NCBI GenBank assembly: GCA_965262235.1
Contig: OZ253504.1
Coordinates: 2,108,001-2,172,000, forward strand
DNA from: CATQGW01 sp965262235
GTDB lineage: Bacteria; Chloroflexota; Dehalococcoidia; Bin125
DNA length: 64,000 nucleotides
Reading direction: 5' to 3'
The position numbers and the translations under genes were made by a program. Shown here piece after piece: positions 18,513 to 27,305 of the stretch (the first letter of the stretch is position 1; every line of letters starts with the position of its first letter). The notes beneath the pieces were generated by a model. The model made no database searches. It worked only from the letters and a program-made list of their open reading frames with translations, and was not told where the DNA came from.

Positions 18513-19430
18513 ATGGCGCAACACCTCTTGGGCAAGGTCGCCCTCGTCACCGGCGGGGCGGGCGGCATGGGATCTCAGATCTGCAGAGTCTTCGCTGAAC
18601 AGGGCGCCAAGGTCGTCGTAGCCGACACCGGCTTCGATGTCGAGGGCCGCGCCGGCATGGACCCCTCCAAGGTCCAGGCTGTGGTCGACGGGATCGTCGC
18701 GGCCGGCGGCGAAGCGATCCCGATCGCCGGCGACATCGCCGACATGGACACGGCCGAACGCGCTGTCGGGGCGGCGATCGAGACCTACGGCGACCTCGAC
18801 ATCCTCGTCTGCGCCCACGGCATCCTGCGCGAGCGGATGATCTTCAACATGACCGAAGATGAGTGGGACGGCCTGGTCCGCATCCACCTCAAGGGCTGCT
18901 TCGCGCCGACCAAGTTCGCCTCGATTCACTGGCGCGCGAACCGCGACAAGGGCAACCGGCGAATCATCTACTTCACCTCCGGCGCGGGCATCCGCGGCGA
19001 GGCCGGGCAGCCCAACTACTCGGCCGCCCACGCCGGCAAGATCGGCCTCTCGCTCTCCAACGCCGACGCGCTCGGGCGCTACGGCGTGACCAGCAACTGC
19101 ATCTCGCCCGGCGCCGCCACGCGCATGACCGACCGCGGGCTCAACGTCGATCAGGGCGCCGAGCCGCCGAGTATGTCGGCGACCGGCACGCGCGGCGACC
19201 CCAACAACGTCACGCCCGCCGTGACCTTCCTCGCCTCCGACGCCAGCGCCGATATCTCCGGCCGCGTCGTCGGCACGACTGGAAACAAGATCACGATCTG
19301 GCGCGAGCCCGAGTGGGAAACGACGCTCTGGCACGTCGAGCCCTACTGGGACATCGACACGCTGTTCGAGCTGATGCCGCAGACGCTTGAGCTACAGGGT
19401 GTCGGCCCGCCCCCGATGCAGGGCCCCTAA
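18513..19430 (+). CDS. SDR family oxidoreductase (first of tandem pair)
   Basis: 305-residue classical-type short-chain dehydrogenase. The cofactor site is VTGGAGGMG at residues 13-21, and the NNAG position is replaced by CAHG. The catalytic Ser is in FTSGAGIRG; the Tyr is in PNYSAAHAGK. In YxxxK the lysine is replaced by His (YSAAH), with Lys three residues later. An unusual C-terminal extension of about 45 residues (WREPEWETTLWH onward) may help dimerise or bind an acyl-CoA. ATG 18513 follows AGGAG. It and the next gene are clear tandem duplicates, 39 bases apart. Confidence 0.85.
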   Translation: MAQHLLGKVALVTGGAGGMGSQICRVFAEQGAKVVVADTGFDVEGRAGMDPSKVQAVVDGIVAAGGEAIPIAGDIADMDTAERAVGAAIETYGDLDILVCAHGILRERMIFNMTEDEWDGLVRIHLKGCFAPTKFASIHWRANRDKGNRRIIYFTSGAGIRGEAGQPNYSAAHAGKIGLSLSNADALGRYGVTSNCISPGAATRMTDRGLNVDQGAEPPSMSATGTRGDPNNVTPAVTFLASDASADISGRVVGTTGNKITIWREPEWETTLWHVEPYWDIDTLFELMPQTLELQGVGPPPMQGP

Positions 19431-19469
19431 CCACACGCCGAATCCGCTCACAATCCGAGGAGCATCACG

Positions 19470-20396
19470 ATGGCCATTCAACATCTCAAAGATCGCGTCT
19501 GCATCATCACCGGCGGCGCCGGTGGCATCGGCTCGAACCTCTGCCGCGTCTTCGGCGAGCAGGGCGCGAAGGTCGTGGTCGCCGACACCGGCTTCGACGT
19601 TGAAGGCCGCTTCGGCATGGATGCGGCCAAGGTCGACGCAATCGTCGCCGAAGTCCGCGACGCCGGCGGCGAGGCCGTGCCGTTCGTCGGCGATGTCGCC
19701 GACATGGACACCGCCGAAGCCATGGTCCAGACCGCGCTCGACGAGTTCGGCGGGCTCGATGTGCTCGTCTGCGCCCACGGCATCCTGCGCGAGCGGATGA
19801 TCTTTAACATGATGGAGGACGAGTGGGACGGCCTCGTGCGCGCCCACCTCAAGGGCTGCTTCGCGCCGACCAAGTTCGCCTCGATCTACTGGCGGGCGAA
19901 CCGCGACGGCGCGCATCGGCGGGTGATCTACTTCACCTCCGACGCCGGCATCCGCGGCTCCGCCGGCCAGCCGAACTACAGCGCGGCGCACGCCGCCAAG
20001 CTCGGCCTGATGCGCAGCAACGTCGGCGCGCTGACCCGCTACGGCGTCACCAGCAACTGCATCGCGCCCGGCGCGTCTACCCGGATGACCGACCGCGGTC
20101 GAGGCATCAACGACGACGCTCCGGCCCCCTCGCTCTCGGCCGCGGGCACCGCGCGCGACCCCAAGAACGTCGCGCCGATCGTCGCCTGGCTCGCCTCCGG
20201 CGAGAGCGACGACGCCAACGGGCGCATCTTCGGCGCCAGCGGCCACCGCATCTCGCTGTTCAGCGAACCGGTGCTCGAGCGCTACCTGCACTTCGACGAG
20301 CCGCGCATCGAGATCGACAAGCTCTTCGAAATCTGGCCCCAGACGCTCGCCTCCGGCGGCTTCCCGCGCAACGAAATCCGCCCCGGCCTGGTCTAG
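19470..20396 (+). CDS. SDR family oxidoreductase (second of tandem pair)
   Basis: 308 residues, closely similar along its whole length to the product of 18513-19430, with long identical stretches around the cofactor loop (ITGGAGGIGS), the CAHGILRERMIFNM block and LKGCFAPTKFAS. It shares the YSAAH motif in place of YxxxK and the extended C-terminus. The substrate-loop residues after the active site differ, suggesting divergent specificity after duplication. SD GAGGAG precedes ATG 19470. Probably co-transcribed with its sister gene. Confidence 0.85.
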   Translation: MAIQHLKDRVCIITGGAGGIGSNLCRVFGEQGAKVVVADTGFDVEGRFGMDAAKVDAIVAEVRDAGGEAVPFVGDVADMDTAEAMVQTALDEFGGLDVLVCAHGILRERMIFNMMEDEWDGLVRAHLKGCFAPTKFASIYWRANRDGAHRRVIYFTSDAGIRGSAGQPNYSAAHAAKLGLMRSNVGALTRYGVTSNCIAPGASTRMTDRGRGINDDAPAPSLSAAGTARDPKNVAPIVAWLASGESDDANGRIFGASGHRISLFSEPVLERYLHFDEPRIEIDKLFEIWPQTLASGGFPRNEIRPGLV

Positions 20397-20482
20397 GCCA
20401 AACCGCGCTCCGGGGAGCGCCCGCCGCCCCGCCGCCATCGATCCACCCGTTGCATCGCCGTGCGCCGCTGCATCTCGGCAGG

Positions 20483-20506
20483 CTTGTTGCAACTGATTGC
20501 AACAAG
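20483..20506. promoter_or_regulatory. Palindromic operator of the zinc uptake operon (Zur-like)
   Basis: Two perfect 10-base arms, CTTGTTGCAA and TTGCAACAAG, flank CTGA. The right arm contains the -35 hexamer TTGCAA, so a bound repressor would block polymerase. Placement before znuA suggests a Fur/Zur-type or other metal-responsive repressor; no such regulator gene lies in the window. Confidence 0.65.
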
Positions 20507-20525
20507 CGGGGTTCGCGCTTAGGCT
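20497..20525 (+). promoter_or_regulatory. Promoter of znuA-znuC-znuB
   Basis: -35 TTGCAA (20497-20502), 17-base spacer, -10 TAGGCT (20520-20525), 18 bases before ATG 20544. Ideal spacing and position for sigma-70-type transcription. Confidence 0.6.
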
Positions 20526-20543
20526 GCCGCTTCGGGAGCTTCG

Positions 20544-21563
20544 ATGTCCGCCTACCGTCGGCTTGGCCTCGCTGCCGCGCTGCTTGTGATCGCATGCCTC
20601 CTCGCCGCTGCGTGTGGGCCGGACGCCTCCGAGGACGACCGCCTGCTCGTCGTCACCACCGTCGCCCCGCTGCGGAACATCATCGAGAACGTCGGCGGCG
20701 ACCGCGTTCGGATCATCGCGCTGGTACCCGAGGGCGCAAACAGCCACACCTTCGAGCCGGCGCCCTCGGCTGTCGCCGACATCGAGCGCGCCGACCTGAT
20801 CGTCGTCAACGGCCTCAATCTGGAGCTGCCGACGCTCGAGCTCGCCGAGGCGAATCGCCGTGAGGGCACGCCGATCGTGCTGCTCGGCGATTCCGCGGTC
20901 AGCCCCGAGGAGTACGTGTTCGACTTCTCCTTCCCGCTCTCTGAAGGCAACCCCAACCCGCACCTCTGGACCGCGCCGCACCTCGCCGCGGCATACGCAG
21001 AGATCGTTCGCGACGCGCTGGTCGCCGTGGACCCCGCCGGGGCGGACCTCTACCGCGCCAACGCGGAGCGCTTCACCGTCCGCCTCGGCGAGCTGGACCG
21101 CGCGATCGCGGTCGCCACCTCGACCATCCCAGCGAAGCAGCGCAAGCTGATCACCTACCACGACTCGTTCCCCTACTTCGCGCCGCGCTACGGCCTGGAG
21201 GTGATCGGCGCGATTCAGCCCTCTGACTTCTCCGAGCCCGCGCCGCGCGAGGTTGCGGCGCTGATCGAGCAGGTCCGCCAGGCCGGCGTGCCCGCGATCT
21301 TCGGCTCCGAGGTCTTTCCCTCGGAGGTGCTCAAGACGATCGCCAGGGAGGCCGGCGCGGTACAGATCGCAACGCTCAGCGACGACGACCTGCCGGGCGC
21401 GCCTGGCGACCCCGAGAACACGCTGATCGGGATGATGGTCGAGAATGTCCGCACGATGGTCAGCGCCCTGGGCGGCGACCCCGCCGCGCTCGACGGCTTC
21501 GACACGCGCGACACCTGGCGTGACAGTGGGCGTGACGCTGGGAGCGCGCCCGTCGGGGGCTGA
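20544..21563 (+). CDS. znuA: Zinc ABC transporter substrate-binding lipoprotein
   Basis: 339-residue cluster A-I metal-binding lipoprotein. A lipobox ends at LLAAAC near residue 28. Metal ligand candidates are His in GANSHTFEP, His in NPHLW and His in ITYHDSFPYF; His rather than Glu at this third site favours zinc over manganese. A His/Asp-rich loop as in many ZnuA proteins is absent. SD GGGAG precedes ATG 20544. First gene of the znuACB operon under the palindromic operator. Delivers the ion at the outer membrane face to ZnuB. Confidence 0.87.
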   Translation: MSAYRRLGLAAALLVIACLLAAACGPDASEDDRLLVVTTVAPLRNIIENVGGDRVRIIALVPEGANSHTFEPAPSAVADIERADLIVVNGLNLELPTLELAEANRREGTPIVLLGDSAVSPEEYVFDFSFPLSEGNPNPHLWTAPHLAAAYAEIVRDALVAVDPAGADLYRANAERFTVRLGELDRAIAVATSTIPAKQRKLITYHDSFPYFAPRYGLEVIGAIQPSDFSEPAPREVAALIEQVRQAGVPAIFGSEVFPSEVLKTIAREAGAVQIATLSDDDLPGAPGDPENTLIGMMVENVRTMVSALGGDPAALDGFDTRDTWRDSGRDAGSAPVGG

Positions 21564-21615
21564 ACGAGCTGAACGAGAGGCGAACGGGACTGAACGTGAC
21601 CGACCAAATCCGACC

Positions 21616-22470
21616 ATGACTGACCACGAACCACTGATCGAACTCACGGACCTCGCAGTCGGCTACGACGGCGAGGTCGCGCTGCGCAACCTCGATCTGG
21701 CCGTGCATCAGGGCGATTTGATCGGGATCGTGGGCCCCAGCGGCTGCGGCAAGACCTCGCTGCTGCGCGCGCTGATGGGCGACATCGAAACCTACGCCGG
21801 CAGCACCTCAAAACTCAGGCTGAACGGCGACGAGCACGTCCGGATCGGCTACGTGCCGCAGGTCGAGACGGTCGACTGGAACTTTCCGATCACGGTCGAG
21901 GAGGTCGCGCTGTTGGGCGCCTGGCGCGAGCACCGCTGGCTGCCCTGGTCGGGGCGTGCCGCGCACGCCCGCGCCCACGACGTGTTGCAGAGCCTCGGCA
22001 TGGAGGAGTTCGCTCACCGTCCGATCCGCGCGCTCTCGGGCGGCCAGCAGCAGCGCACCTTCCTTGCCCGCGCACTGATCTCCGACCCGCAGCTGCTGCT
22101 GCTCGACGAGCCGACCAGCGGCGTCGACATCAAGACCAGCCACGAGATCCTCCACGAGCTGGCCGAGCTCAACGACGCCGGGGTCACGATCGTGCTGACC
22201 ACCCACGACCTCAACGGCGTCGCCTCGCACCTGCCGCGGCTCGTCTGCCTCGGCCAGGGCACGATTCTCGCCGACGGGGCGTGCGACGAGGTGCTGCAGC
22301 CGGAGTTACTGGAGCGCGCCTACGGGCAGCCGATGCTTGTCGTCAAGCGCGGCCTCGAGACCTACGTGCTGCCCGTGCCGGAGGAGGCCCCCGGCGCCCA
22401 CGACGACCATGAGTCTGTTGAGCAAGCCGAGGGGCTCACGGTGATCGAGCGCGGCGCGGCCGATGTTTGA
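21616..22470 (+). CDS. znuC: Zinc ABC transporter ATP-binding protein
   Basis: 284-residue ABC ATPase: Walker A GPSGCGKTS near residue 41, signature LSGGQQQR near 138, Walker B LLLLDEPTSG near 158, and TTHD H-loop. GYVPQVETVDWNFPITVEEV is typical of manganese/zinc/iron-chelate type importers. ATG 21616 starts the conserved domain; the frame upstream is open but overlaps znuA and is ignored. There is no good ribosome site, so translational coupling to znuA is unclear. It overlaps znuB by 8 bases. Confidence 0.88.
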   Translation: MTDHEPLIELTDLAVGYDGEVALRNLDLAVHQGDLIGIVGPSGCGKTSLLRALMGDIETYAGSTSKLRLNGDEHVRIGYVPQVETVDWNFPITVEEVALLGAWREHRWLPWSGRAAHARAHDVLQSLGMEEFAHRPIRALSGGQQQRTFLARALISDPQLLLLDEPTSGVDIKTSHEILHELAELNDAGVTIVLTTHDLNGVASHLPRLVCLGQGTILADGACDEVLQPELLERAYGQPMLVVKRGLETYVLPVPEEAPGAHDDHESVEQAEGLTVIERGAADV

Positions 22471-23332
22471 GCCGTTCGAGTTCGGCTTCATGCAGCGCGC
22501 GATGGTCACGGCCGCGCTGGTCGGCGGGATCACCGCCGCGATCGGCGTCTTCGTCGTCCTTCGCCACCTCGCGTACATCGGCCATGGGCTTGCTCACAGC
22601 ATCTTCGGCGGCGCGGTGATCTCGTTCGTCAGCGGGATCAACTTCTTCGTCGGCGCCAGCATCTGGGGCGCCGCCTCGGTGGTGCTGATCAACCTCGTCT
22701 CGCGCCGCCCGCAGATCGGTGGCGACGCGGCGATCGGGATCATCACCACGGCAGCCTTCGCCGTCGGCATCGCCGTGATCAGCCGCGCGCGCAGCTTCAC
22801 GCGCGATTTCGAGGCCGCGCTCTTCGGCGAGATCCTCGGCATCTCCGAGCAGGACCTCTGGATCACCGTCGGCATGGTCGTGCTGATTGCGGCGGTCCTG
22901 ATCGCCTGGTGGAAGCCGCTCGTCTTCATCACCTTCGACCGCGCCGTCGCGGGCGCCTACGGCATCTCCGTGGGCTGGGTGGAGCTCGTGTTCGCGTTCG
23001 CGCTGGCCGCCACGGTGGTGGCCTCGCTGCAGGTGCTCGGCGTCACGCTGATTGCAGCGGCGCTGGTGATCCCGCCCGTCGTCGCACGCCTGCTGACCGA
23101 CTCGTTTCCACGCCTTTTCGTCGTCGCGACGACCGTCGGCGTGCTGACCGGCTGGCTCGGCGTCTACATCTCATGGTTCGTCGATGTCTCGTCGGGCGCG
23201 ACCGTCGTGCTGACGCAGGCCGCCGTATTCGCGCTCGCGCTGGCCTTTGAGCGCTTCGGACGGCTGCGCGCACGCACCGACGCGCGCCGCGCCGAGCGCC
23301 TCGCGGGCTTCGAACGCGCCCTGAGCGAATAG
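22463..23332 (+). CDS. znuB: Zinc ABC transporter permease
   Basis: 289-residue ABC-3 family permease with eight or so hydrophobic helices and the usual GLAHSIFGGAVISF segment near residue 41 (coupling and translocation region) and GVTLIAAALVIPPVVARLL near residue 192. The start overlaps znuC, giving coupled synthesis. The C-terminus is a short basic cytoplasmic tail. Forms the membrane channel for ZnuA-delivered Zn(2+). Last gene of the operon; a separate promoter seems to drive the following ATPase gene. Confidence 0.87.
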   Translation: MFEPFEFGFMQRAMVTAALVGGITAAIGVFVVLRHLAYIGHGLAHSIFGGAVISFVSGINFFVGASIWGAASVVLINLVSRRPQIGGDAAIGIITTAAFAVGIAVISRARSFTRDFEAALFGEILGISEQDLWITVGMVVLIAAVLIAWWKPLVFITFDRAVAGAYGISVGWVELVFAFALAATVVASLQVLGVTLIAAALVIPPVVARLLTDSFPRLFVVATTVGVLTGWLGVYISWFVDVSSGATVVLTQAAVFALALAFERFGRLRARTDARRAERLAGFERALSE

Positions 23333-23380
23333 TACGAACATCAGCTAATACAAATAGGGGTCAGCCGCGCGGGCGCTACC

Positions 23381-23386
23381 TAGACT
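23381..23386 (+). promoter_or_regulatory. Candidate -10 box of a leaderless promoter (P-type ATPase gene)
   Basis: TAGACT ends 7 nt before ATG 23394, and no ribosome binding site lies between. No convincing -35 hexamer is seen at 16-18 bases. Confidence 0.4.
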
Positions 23387-23393
23387 GACGCGC

Positions 23394-26183
23394 ATGGCGT
23401 CCGTCGGCGAGACCGAATCGCGCGTTTTTGACCTCGCGGCGCTGGAGGAGGGGCAGTCGCCGCTGACTGCGGCGCAGCTCCGTGTGCTCGCCCCGCAGCT
23501 CGAACGCGCCGAGCGCTCACGCGCTGTCGGCGCCCCGATCGGCCCGCTCTCGTTGCCCGACCCCTACGCGGCCGCGGAGGGCGCTGCGGGGATCGCTGTC
23601 GCCGAGCACGGCTCGGCGCCCGCGTTGCGGACCATCGATATCGACGCGCCGGCCCCGCCGCCGCTGATCGCCGAAGGCCACGCCGCGACCACCATCGCCC
23701 CCTCCGGGCCCGCCGCGGCGCCGCTGCGCGAGCCGACCGCGCCGACGCCCGAGCTTGCCGGCCTCACCTCTGTGGAGGTCGCCCAGCGCCTCGAATCGGG
23801 CCTCGTCAACCAGGACACCAGCCGCACCCGCGGCGAATTCGAGATCATCCGCTCCAACGTCTTCACCTACTTCAACATGGTGCTGGGCGGCCTGATCGGC
23901 GCGCTTGTCGTGCTCGGCTTCGTCGACCGCGCCGGCGACCACCTGCAGGACGCGGGCTTCGTCGGCCTCATCGTGGTCATCAACGTGATCGTGGGCACCT
24001 ACCAGGAGATTCGCGCGACCCGCAAGCTGCGCGACATCGTCGCGCTGACCGCGCCCACTGCGGTCGTGGTGCGCGACGGACGCGAGCAGGAGATCGTGGC
24101 CTCCGAGGTCGTGCAGGACGACCTCGTGCTGCTCCGTTCCGGCGACCAGGTCGTCGCCGACGGGCCGGTGGTCTGGGATACGGCCGAGATCGACGAGTCG
24201 ATCAACACGGGCGAGACACAGTCCGTCCGCCGCGCGCCCGGCGACCAACTCGAGTCCGGCGCGTTCTGCACCGGCGGCAGCTGCTATTACCGCGCCCTGC
24301 ACGTCGGCGCGGCGTCGCGCGCCGTCCGCGAGACCGTCGATGCGCGACAGCTGCGCAAGGTCGAAACCCCGCTGCAGCTGCGCTTCCGGCGCATCCTGCG
24401 CGTGCTGATGGTCGCCACGATCATTCTCGGCGGCCTGTTGCTGATCTCGTTCACCGTCAACGACCGCCCGATCGGCGACGCGATCAAATCCGTGATCGCG
24501 ACCGCCACTTCGGTCGTGCCCGAAGGCCTGCTGCTCGGCTTCACCGTCGCCTTCGCCGTCGGCGCGCTGCGCGTCGCGAAAATGGGCGCGTTCGTCCAGG
24601 ACAACACCGCCGTCGAGGCGCTCAACTATGTCGACACGGTCTGCCTCGACAAGACCGGCACGATCACCGCCAACCGACTCGTCGTCGACGACATTCACTG
24701 GGCCGAGGGGGGCCGCAGCCTGCGCGGCTGGCTCGGCGCGTTCGCGCTGGAAACCGTCGAGAACAATCAAACCGCGCGCGCCCTCGCCGACGCGACCGGA
24801 CGCTTCGGCAACGGGGCGACCGCCGCAGAGACCGTGCCCTTCAACTCCGAGCGGCGCTGGAGCGCTGCGCGTCTGGCGCTCGGCAGCGAGCAGCGCATCT
24901 TCGTGCTCGGCGCGCCCGAGCGCGTGCTGCGCGCCTGCCCCGACGGCGACGAGCTGCTCGAAGATTATGAGCTGGCAACCCAGCGCGGTCTGCGCGGCGT
25001 CGTGATCGCCGAATCGCCGATCCTGCCCGACCCGGAGCTCGATGAGCTGCCGGAGATGCGCGTGGTCGCGCTGATCACGATCGCCGACGAGCTGCGGCCC
25101 GAAATCACCGGCGCCTTCCGGCTGATGGAGGATCTCGGTATCGAGCCCAAGATCATCAGCGGCGACAACCCTGCCACGGTCGCCGCGCTGATCCAGCAGC
25201 TCGGGATCACGCTGCGCGGCGGGATCATCTCCGGCGCACAGCTCGCGCGCCTTGACGAGGCCGAGCTCGACGAGGCCGTGGAGGCAAACAGCGTCTTCGG
25301 CCGCGTCGCCCCCCAGCAGAAGGAGCAGATCATCGCCGCGCTCAAGCGGCAGGGCCACTACGTCGCGATGGTCGGCGACGGTCAGAACGACGTGCGCGCG
25401 CTGCGCGAGGCGGATGTCGCCGTGGCGATGGAGTCGGGCACCAACACCGCGCGCGGTGTGGCCGGGATCGTGCTGCGCAACGACTCGTTCGAAGCGCTCG
25501 TGCGCGGCACGCGGATCGCCCAGACCGTGCTCGGCAACTGCTCGCAGCTCAGCAAGCTGTTCGTGACCAAGAGCGTCTACGCCTTTCTGATCATCTTCAT
25601 GGCCAACATGATGGGGCTTGAGTTCCCGTTCCTGCCGCGGCACGGTTCGCTGACCGCGCTGTTCACGCTGGGCGTGCCGGCCGTGTTCATCACGCTGACC
25701 ACACCGCCGCCCACGGCGGGTCGCGATTTCATCGCCAGCACGCTGCGCTTCGCGTTGCCGGCCGCGCTCGCGCTCGCGATCTCGGCCGTCTCGGTCCACC
25801 TGCTGAGCGAGGGGTTCCTGAACCGCCCGATCGAGGACTCGCGCACGCTCGTCTCGTCGACGATCGGGATCGTCGGGCTCGGCTACATGGTCGAGGTGAT
25901 CGGCTTCGAGGGCGCTTCGCGCGAGCGACTGATGCGCCCGGCGCTGGTCACGTTCTTCGGCATCGCGCTGTTGGGGATTTTCATCCTCGCGCTCTACACG
26001 CCGGCGCTGCGCACGTTCTTCGACTTCCGCCCGATGTCCGCCGACGAGTGGGCGATGGTGATCACTGCCAGCATCGCGGCATTCGGGGGCAAGTACCTGA
26101 TCAGCCGCTTCTCCAACGAGGCGATCCGCTGGTTCTCAGGCGCCGCTGAAGAGGAAGCCGCCTCGCGCGGCCGCGCCGGCTGA
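23394..26183 (+). CDS. CtpE-like cation-transporting P-type ATPase with N-terminal extension
   Basis: 929 residues. P-type core: A-domain INTGETQSV near residue 269, phosphorylation site CLDKTGTI with Asp near 418, and hinge MVGDGQNDVRAL near 659. The transmembrane PEGLLLG in M4 resembles mycobacterial CtpE, a calcium-related transporter. No heavy-metal CPC motif and no N-terminal metal-binding domain are present. Residues 1-120 are an Ala/Pro-rich, low-complexity extension not expected in CtpE (about 800 residues). The neighbourhood of zinc uptake genes hints at divalent cation homeostasis, but the ion is uncertain. Confidence 0.82.
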   Translation: MASVGETESRVFDLAALEEGQSPLTAAQLRVLAPQLERAERSRAVGAPIGPLSLPDPYAAAEGAAGIAVAEHGSAPALRTIDIDAPAPPPLIAEGHAATTIAPSGPAAAPLREPTAPTPELAGLTSVEVAQRLESGLVNQDTSRTRGEFEIIRSNVFTYFNMVLGGLIGALVVLGFVDRAGDHLQDAGFVGLIVVINVIVGTYQEIRATRKLRDIVALTAPTAVVVRDGREQEIVASEVVQDDLVLLRSGDQVVADGPVVWDTAEIDESINTGETQSVRRAPGDQLESGAFCTGGSCYYRALHVGAASRAVRETVDARQLRKVETPLQLRFRRILRVLMVATIILGGLLLISFTVNDRPIGDAIKSVIATATSVVPEGLLLGFTVAFAVGALRVAKMGAFVQDNTAVEALNYVDTVCLDKTGTITANRLVVDDIHWAEGGRSLRGWLGAFALETVENNQTARALADATGRFGNGATAAETVPFNSERRWSAARLALGSEQRIFVLGAPERVLRACPDGDELLEDYELATQRGLRGVVIAESPILPDPELDELPEMRVVALITIADELRPEITGAFRLMEDLGIEPKIISGDNPATVAALIQQLGITLRGGIISGAQLARLDEAELDEAVEANSVFGRVAPQQKEQIIAALKRQGHYVAMVGDGQNDVRALREADVAVAMESGTNTARGVAGIVLRNDSFEALVRGTRIAQTVLGNCSQLSKLFVTKSVYAFLIIFMANMMGLEFPFLPRHGSLTALFTLGVPAVFITLTTPPPTAGRDFIASTLRFALPAALALAISAVSVHLLSEGFLNRPIEDSRTLVSSTIGIVGLGYMVEVIGFEGASRERLMRPALVTFFGIALLGIFILALYTPALRTFFDFRPMSADEWAMVITASIAAFGGKYLISRFSNEAIRWFSGAAEEEAASRGRAG

Positions 26184-26191
26184 GCGCGGAC

Positions 26192-27247
26192 TCAGTCGCT
26201 GCCGTAGAGCTCGGCCAGCTCCGGGTCCTTCTCGGAGAGCATCTCCGCGAGGTCGAGCAGCACGCGGCACTGCTTGAACGTGGCGTCGTCCTGCATCTTG
26301 CCGTCAACCACGGCGACGCCGCCCGAGCCGCCCGCCTGCTCCATCGCCGCGACGACGCGCCGCGCGAAGCTGACCTCGTCGGGCTGCGGACGGAAGACAT
26401 CGCGAGCGATCGGGATCTGGTTGGGGTGCAGCGTCCAGGCGCCGACGCAGCCGAGGATGAACGCCGCGCGGAACTGGTCCTCGCAGCCGACCGGGTCGCT
26501 GAAGTCGCCGAAGGGGCCGTAGAACGGGTAGATCTCGTTGGCCGCGCAGGCGTCGACCATCCGCGCCAGCGTGTAGTGCCAGGGGTCCTGCAGCGAGGGG
26601 ACGCGCACGCCGTCATCGCCGTCGGCGTCGGTGCGCACGACGTAGCCGGGGTGCGGCCCGCCGACGCGGGTCGTCTTCATCCGCCGCGACGCCGCCAGGT
26701 CCGACGGCCCCAGGCTCATGCCCTGCAGCCGCGGCGACGAACGGGCGATCGCCTCGACGTTGGCGACGCCCTGCGCCGTCTCCAGAATCGCGTGGATCAG
26801 AATCGGCCGAGTCAGCCCGTTGCGCGCCTCCAGCTGCGCCAGCAGCAGATCGAGGAAGCGAATCTCCTCCGGGCCGTTGACCTTGGGCAGCATCACCGTG
26901 TCGAGCACGTCGCCGATCTCCGCGGTCAGTTCGAGCATGTCATCGAGGAACCACGGCGAATCGACCGCGTTGACCCTCGTCCACAGCCGCGTCGCGCCCA
27001 ACGGCAGCGTCTTGCCGACCTCGATCAGCCCGCGCCGCGCCGCTTCTTTGGCCGTCGGGGGGATCGCGTCTTCGAGGTTGCCCAGCAGGATGTCGAGCTG
27101 CGGCGCCATTCGCGGCAGCCGCGCCTTGATCCGCTCGTTGCTGGGGTCGAAGAAGTGGATCATCCGCGACGGATAGGTGGGAATCTCGACCGGCGGGGTC
27201 GGCGCGCCGACCACCAGCGGGCGCAGAAATTCGCGGGGATTGCGCAT
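26192..27247 (-). CDS. HpcH/HpaI-CitE family CoA-ester lyase (malyl-CoA lyase-like)
   Basis: 351-residue TIM-barrel lyase. Seen: NLEDAIPPTAKEAARRG near residue 57 (metal-binding and acidic cluster), LWTRVNAVDSPWF near 88, LPKVNGPEE near 120, ILETAQGVANVEAIA near 150 with the metal Glu, and SLGPSDLAAS near 177. The length fits the L-malyl-CoA/beta-methylmalyl-CoA lyases of Chloroflexus (about 348 residues) better than CitE (about 300). Likely cleaves or forms a beta-hydroxyacyl-CoA from glyoxylate. SD GAGGAGG precedes ATG 27247. Neighbouring MaoC-like genes elsewhere could supply partners, but this is speculation. Confidence 0.8.
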   Translation of the reverse strand: MRNPREFLRPLVVGAPTPPVEIPTYPSRMIHFFDPSNERIKARLPRMAPQLDILLGNLEDAIPPTAKEAARRGLIEVGKTLPLGATRLWTRVNAVDSPWFLDDMLELTAEIGDVLDTVMLPKVNGPEEIRFLDLLLAQLEARNGLTRPILIHAILETAQGVANVEAIARSSPRLQGMSLGPSDLAASRRMKTTRVGGPHPGYVVRTDADGDDGVRVPSLQDPWHYTLARMVDACAANEIYPFYGPFGDFSDPVGCEDQFRAAFILGCVGAWTLHPNQIPIARDVFRPQPDEVSFARRVVAAMEQAGGSGGVAVVDGKMQDDATFKQCRVLLDLAEMLSEKDPELAELYGSD

Positions 27248-27305
27248 CGATTCATCCTCCTCGGCCCGGCTGAGCGGGGTCGCAGCGGCCTGCGCGGAGG
27301 CTATC

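Noticed and set aside
19392..21647. Long antisense frame over the SDR and znuA genes
   Set aside because: Same cause; the opposite strand carries two SDRs and a metal-binding lipoprotein with clear motifs.
23517..25799. Long open frame antisense to the P-type ATPase gene (about 760 codons)
   Set aside because: GC-rich third positions of the real gene produce stop-free antisense frames; no family features and no ribosome site.
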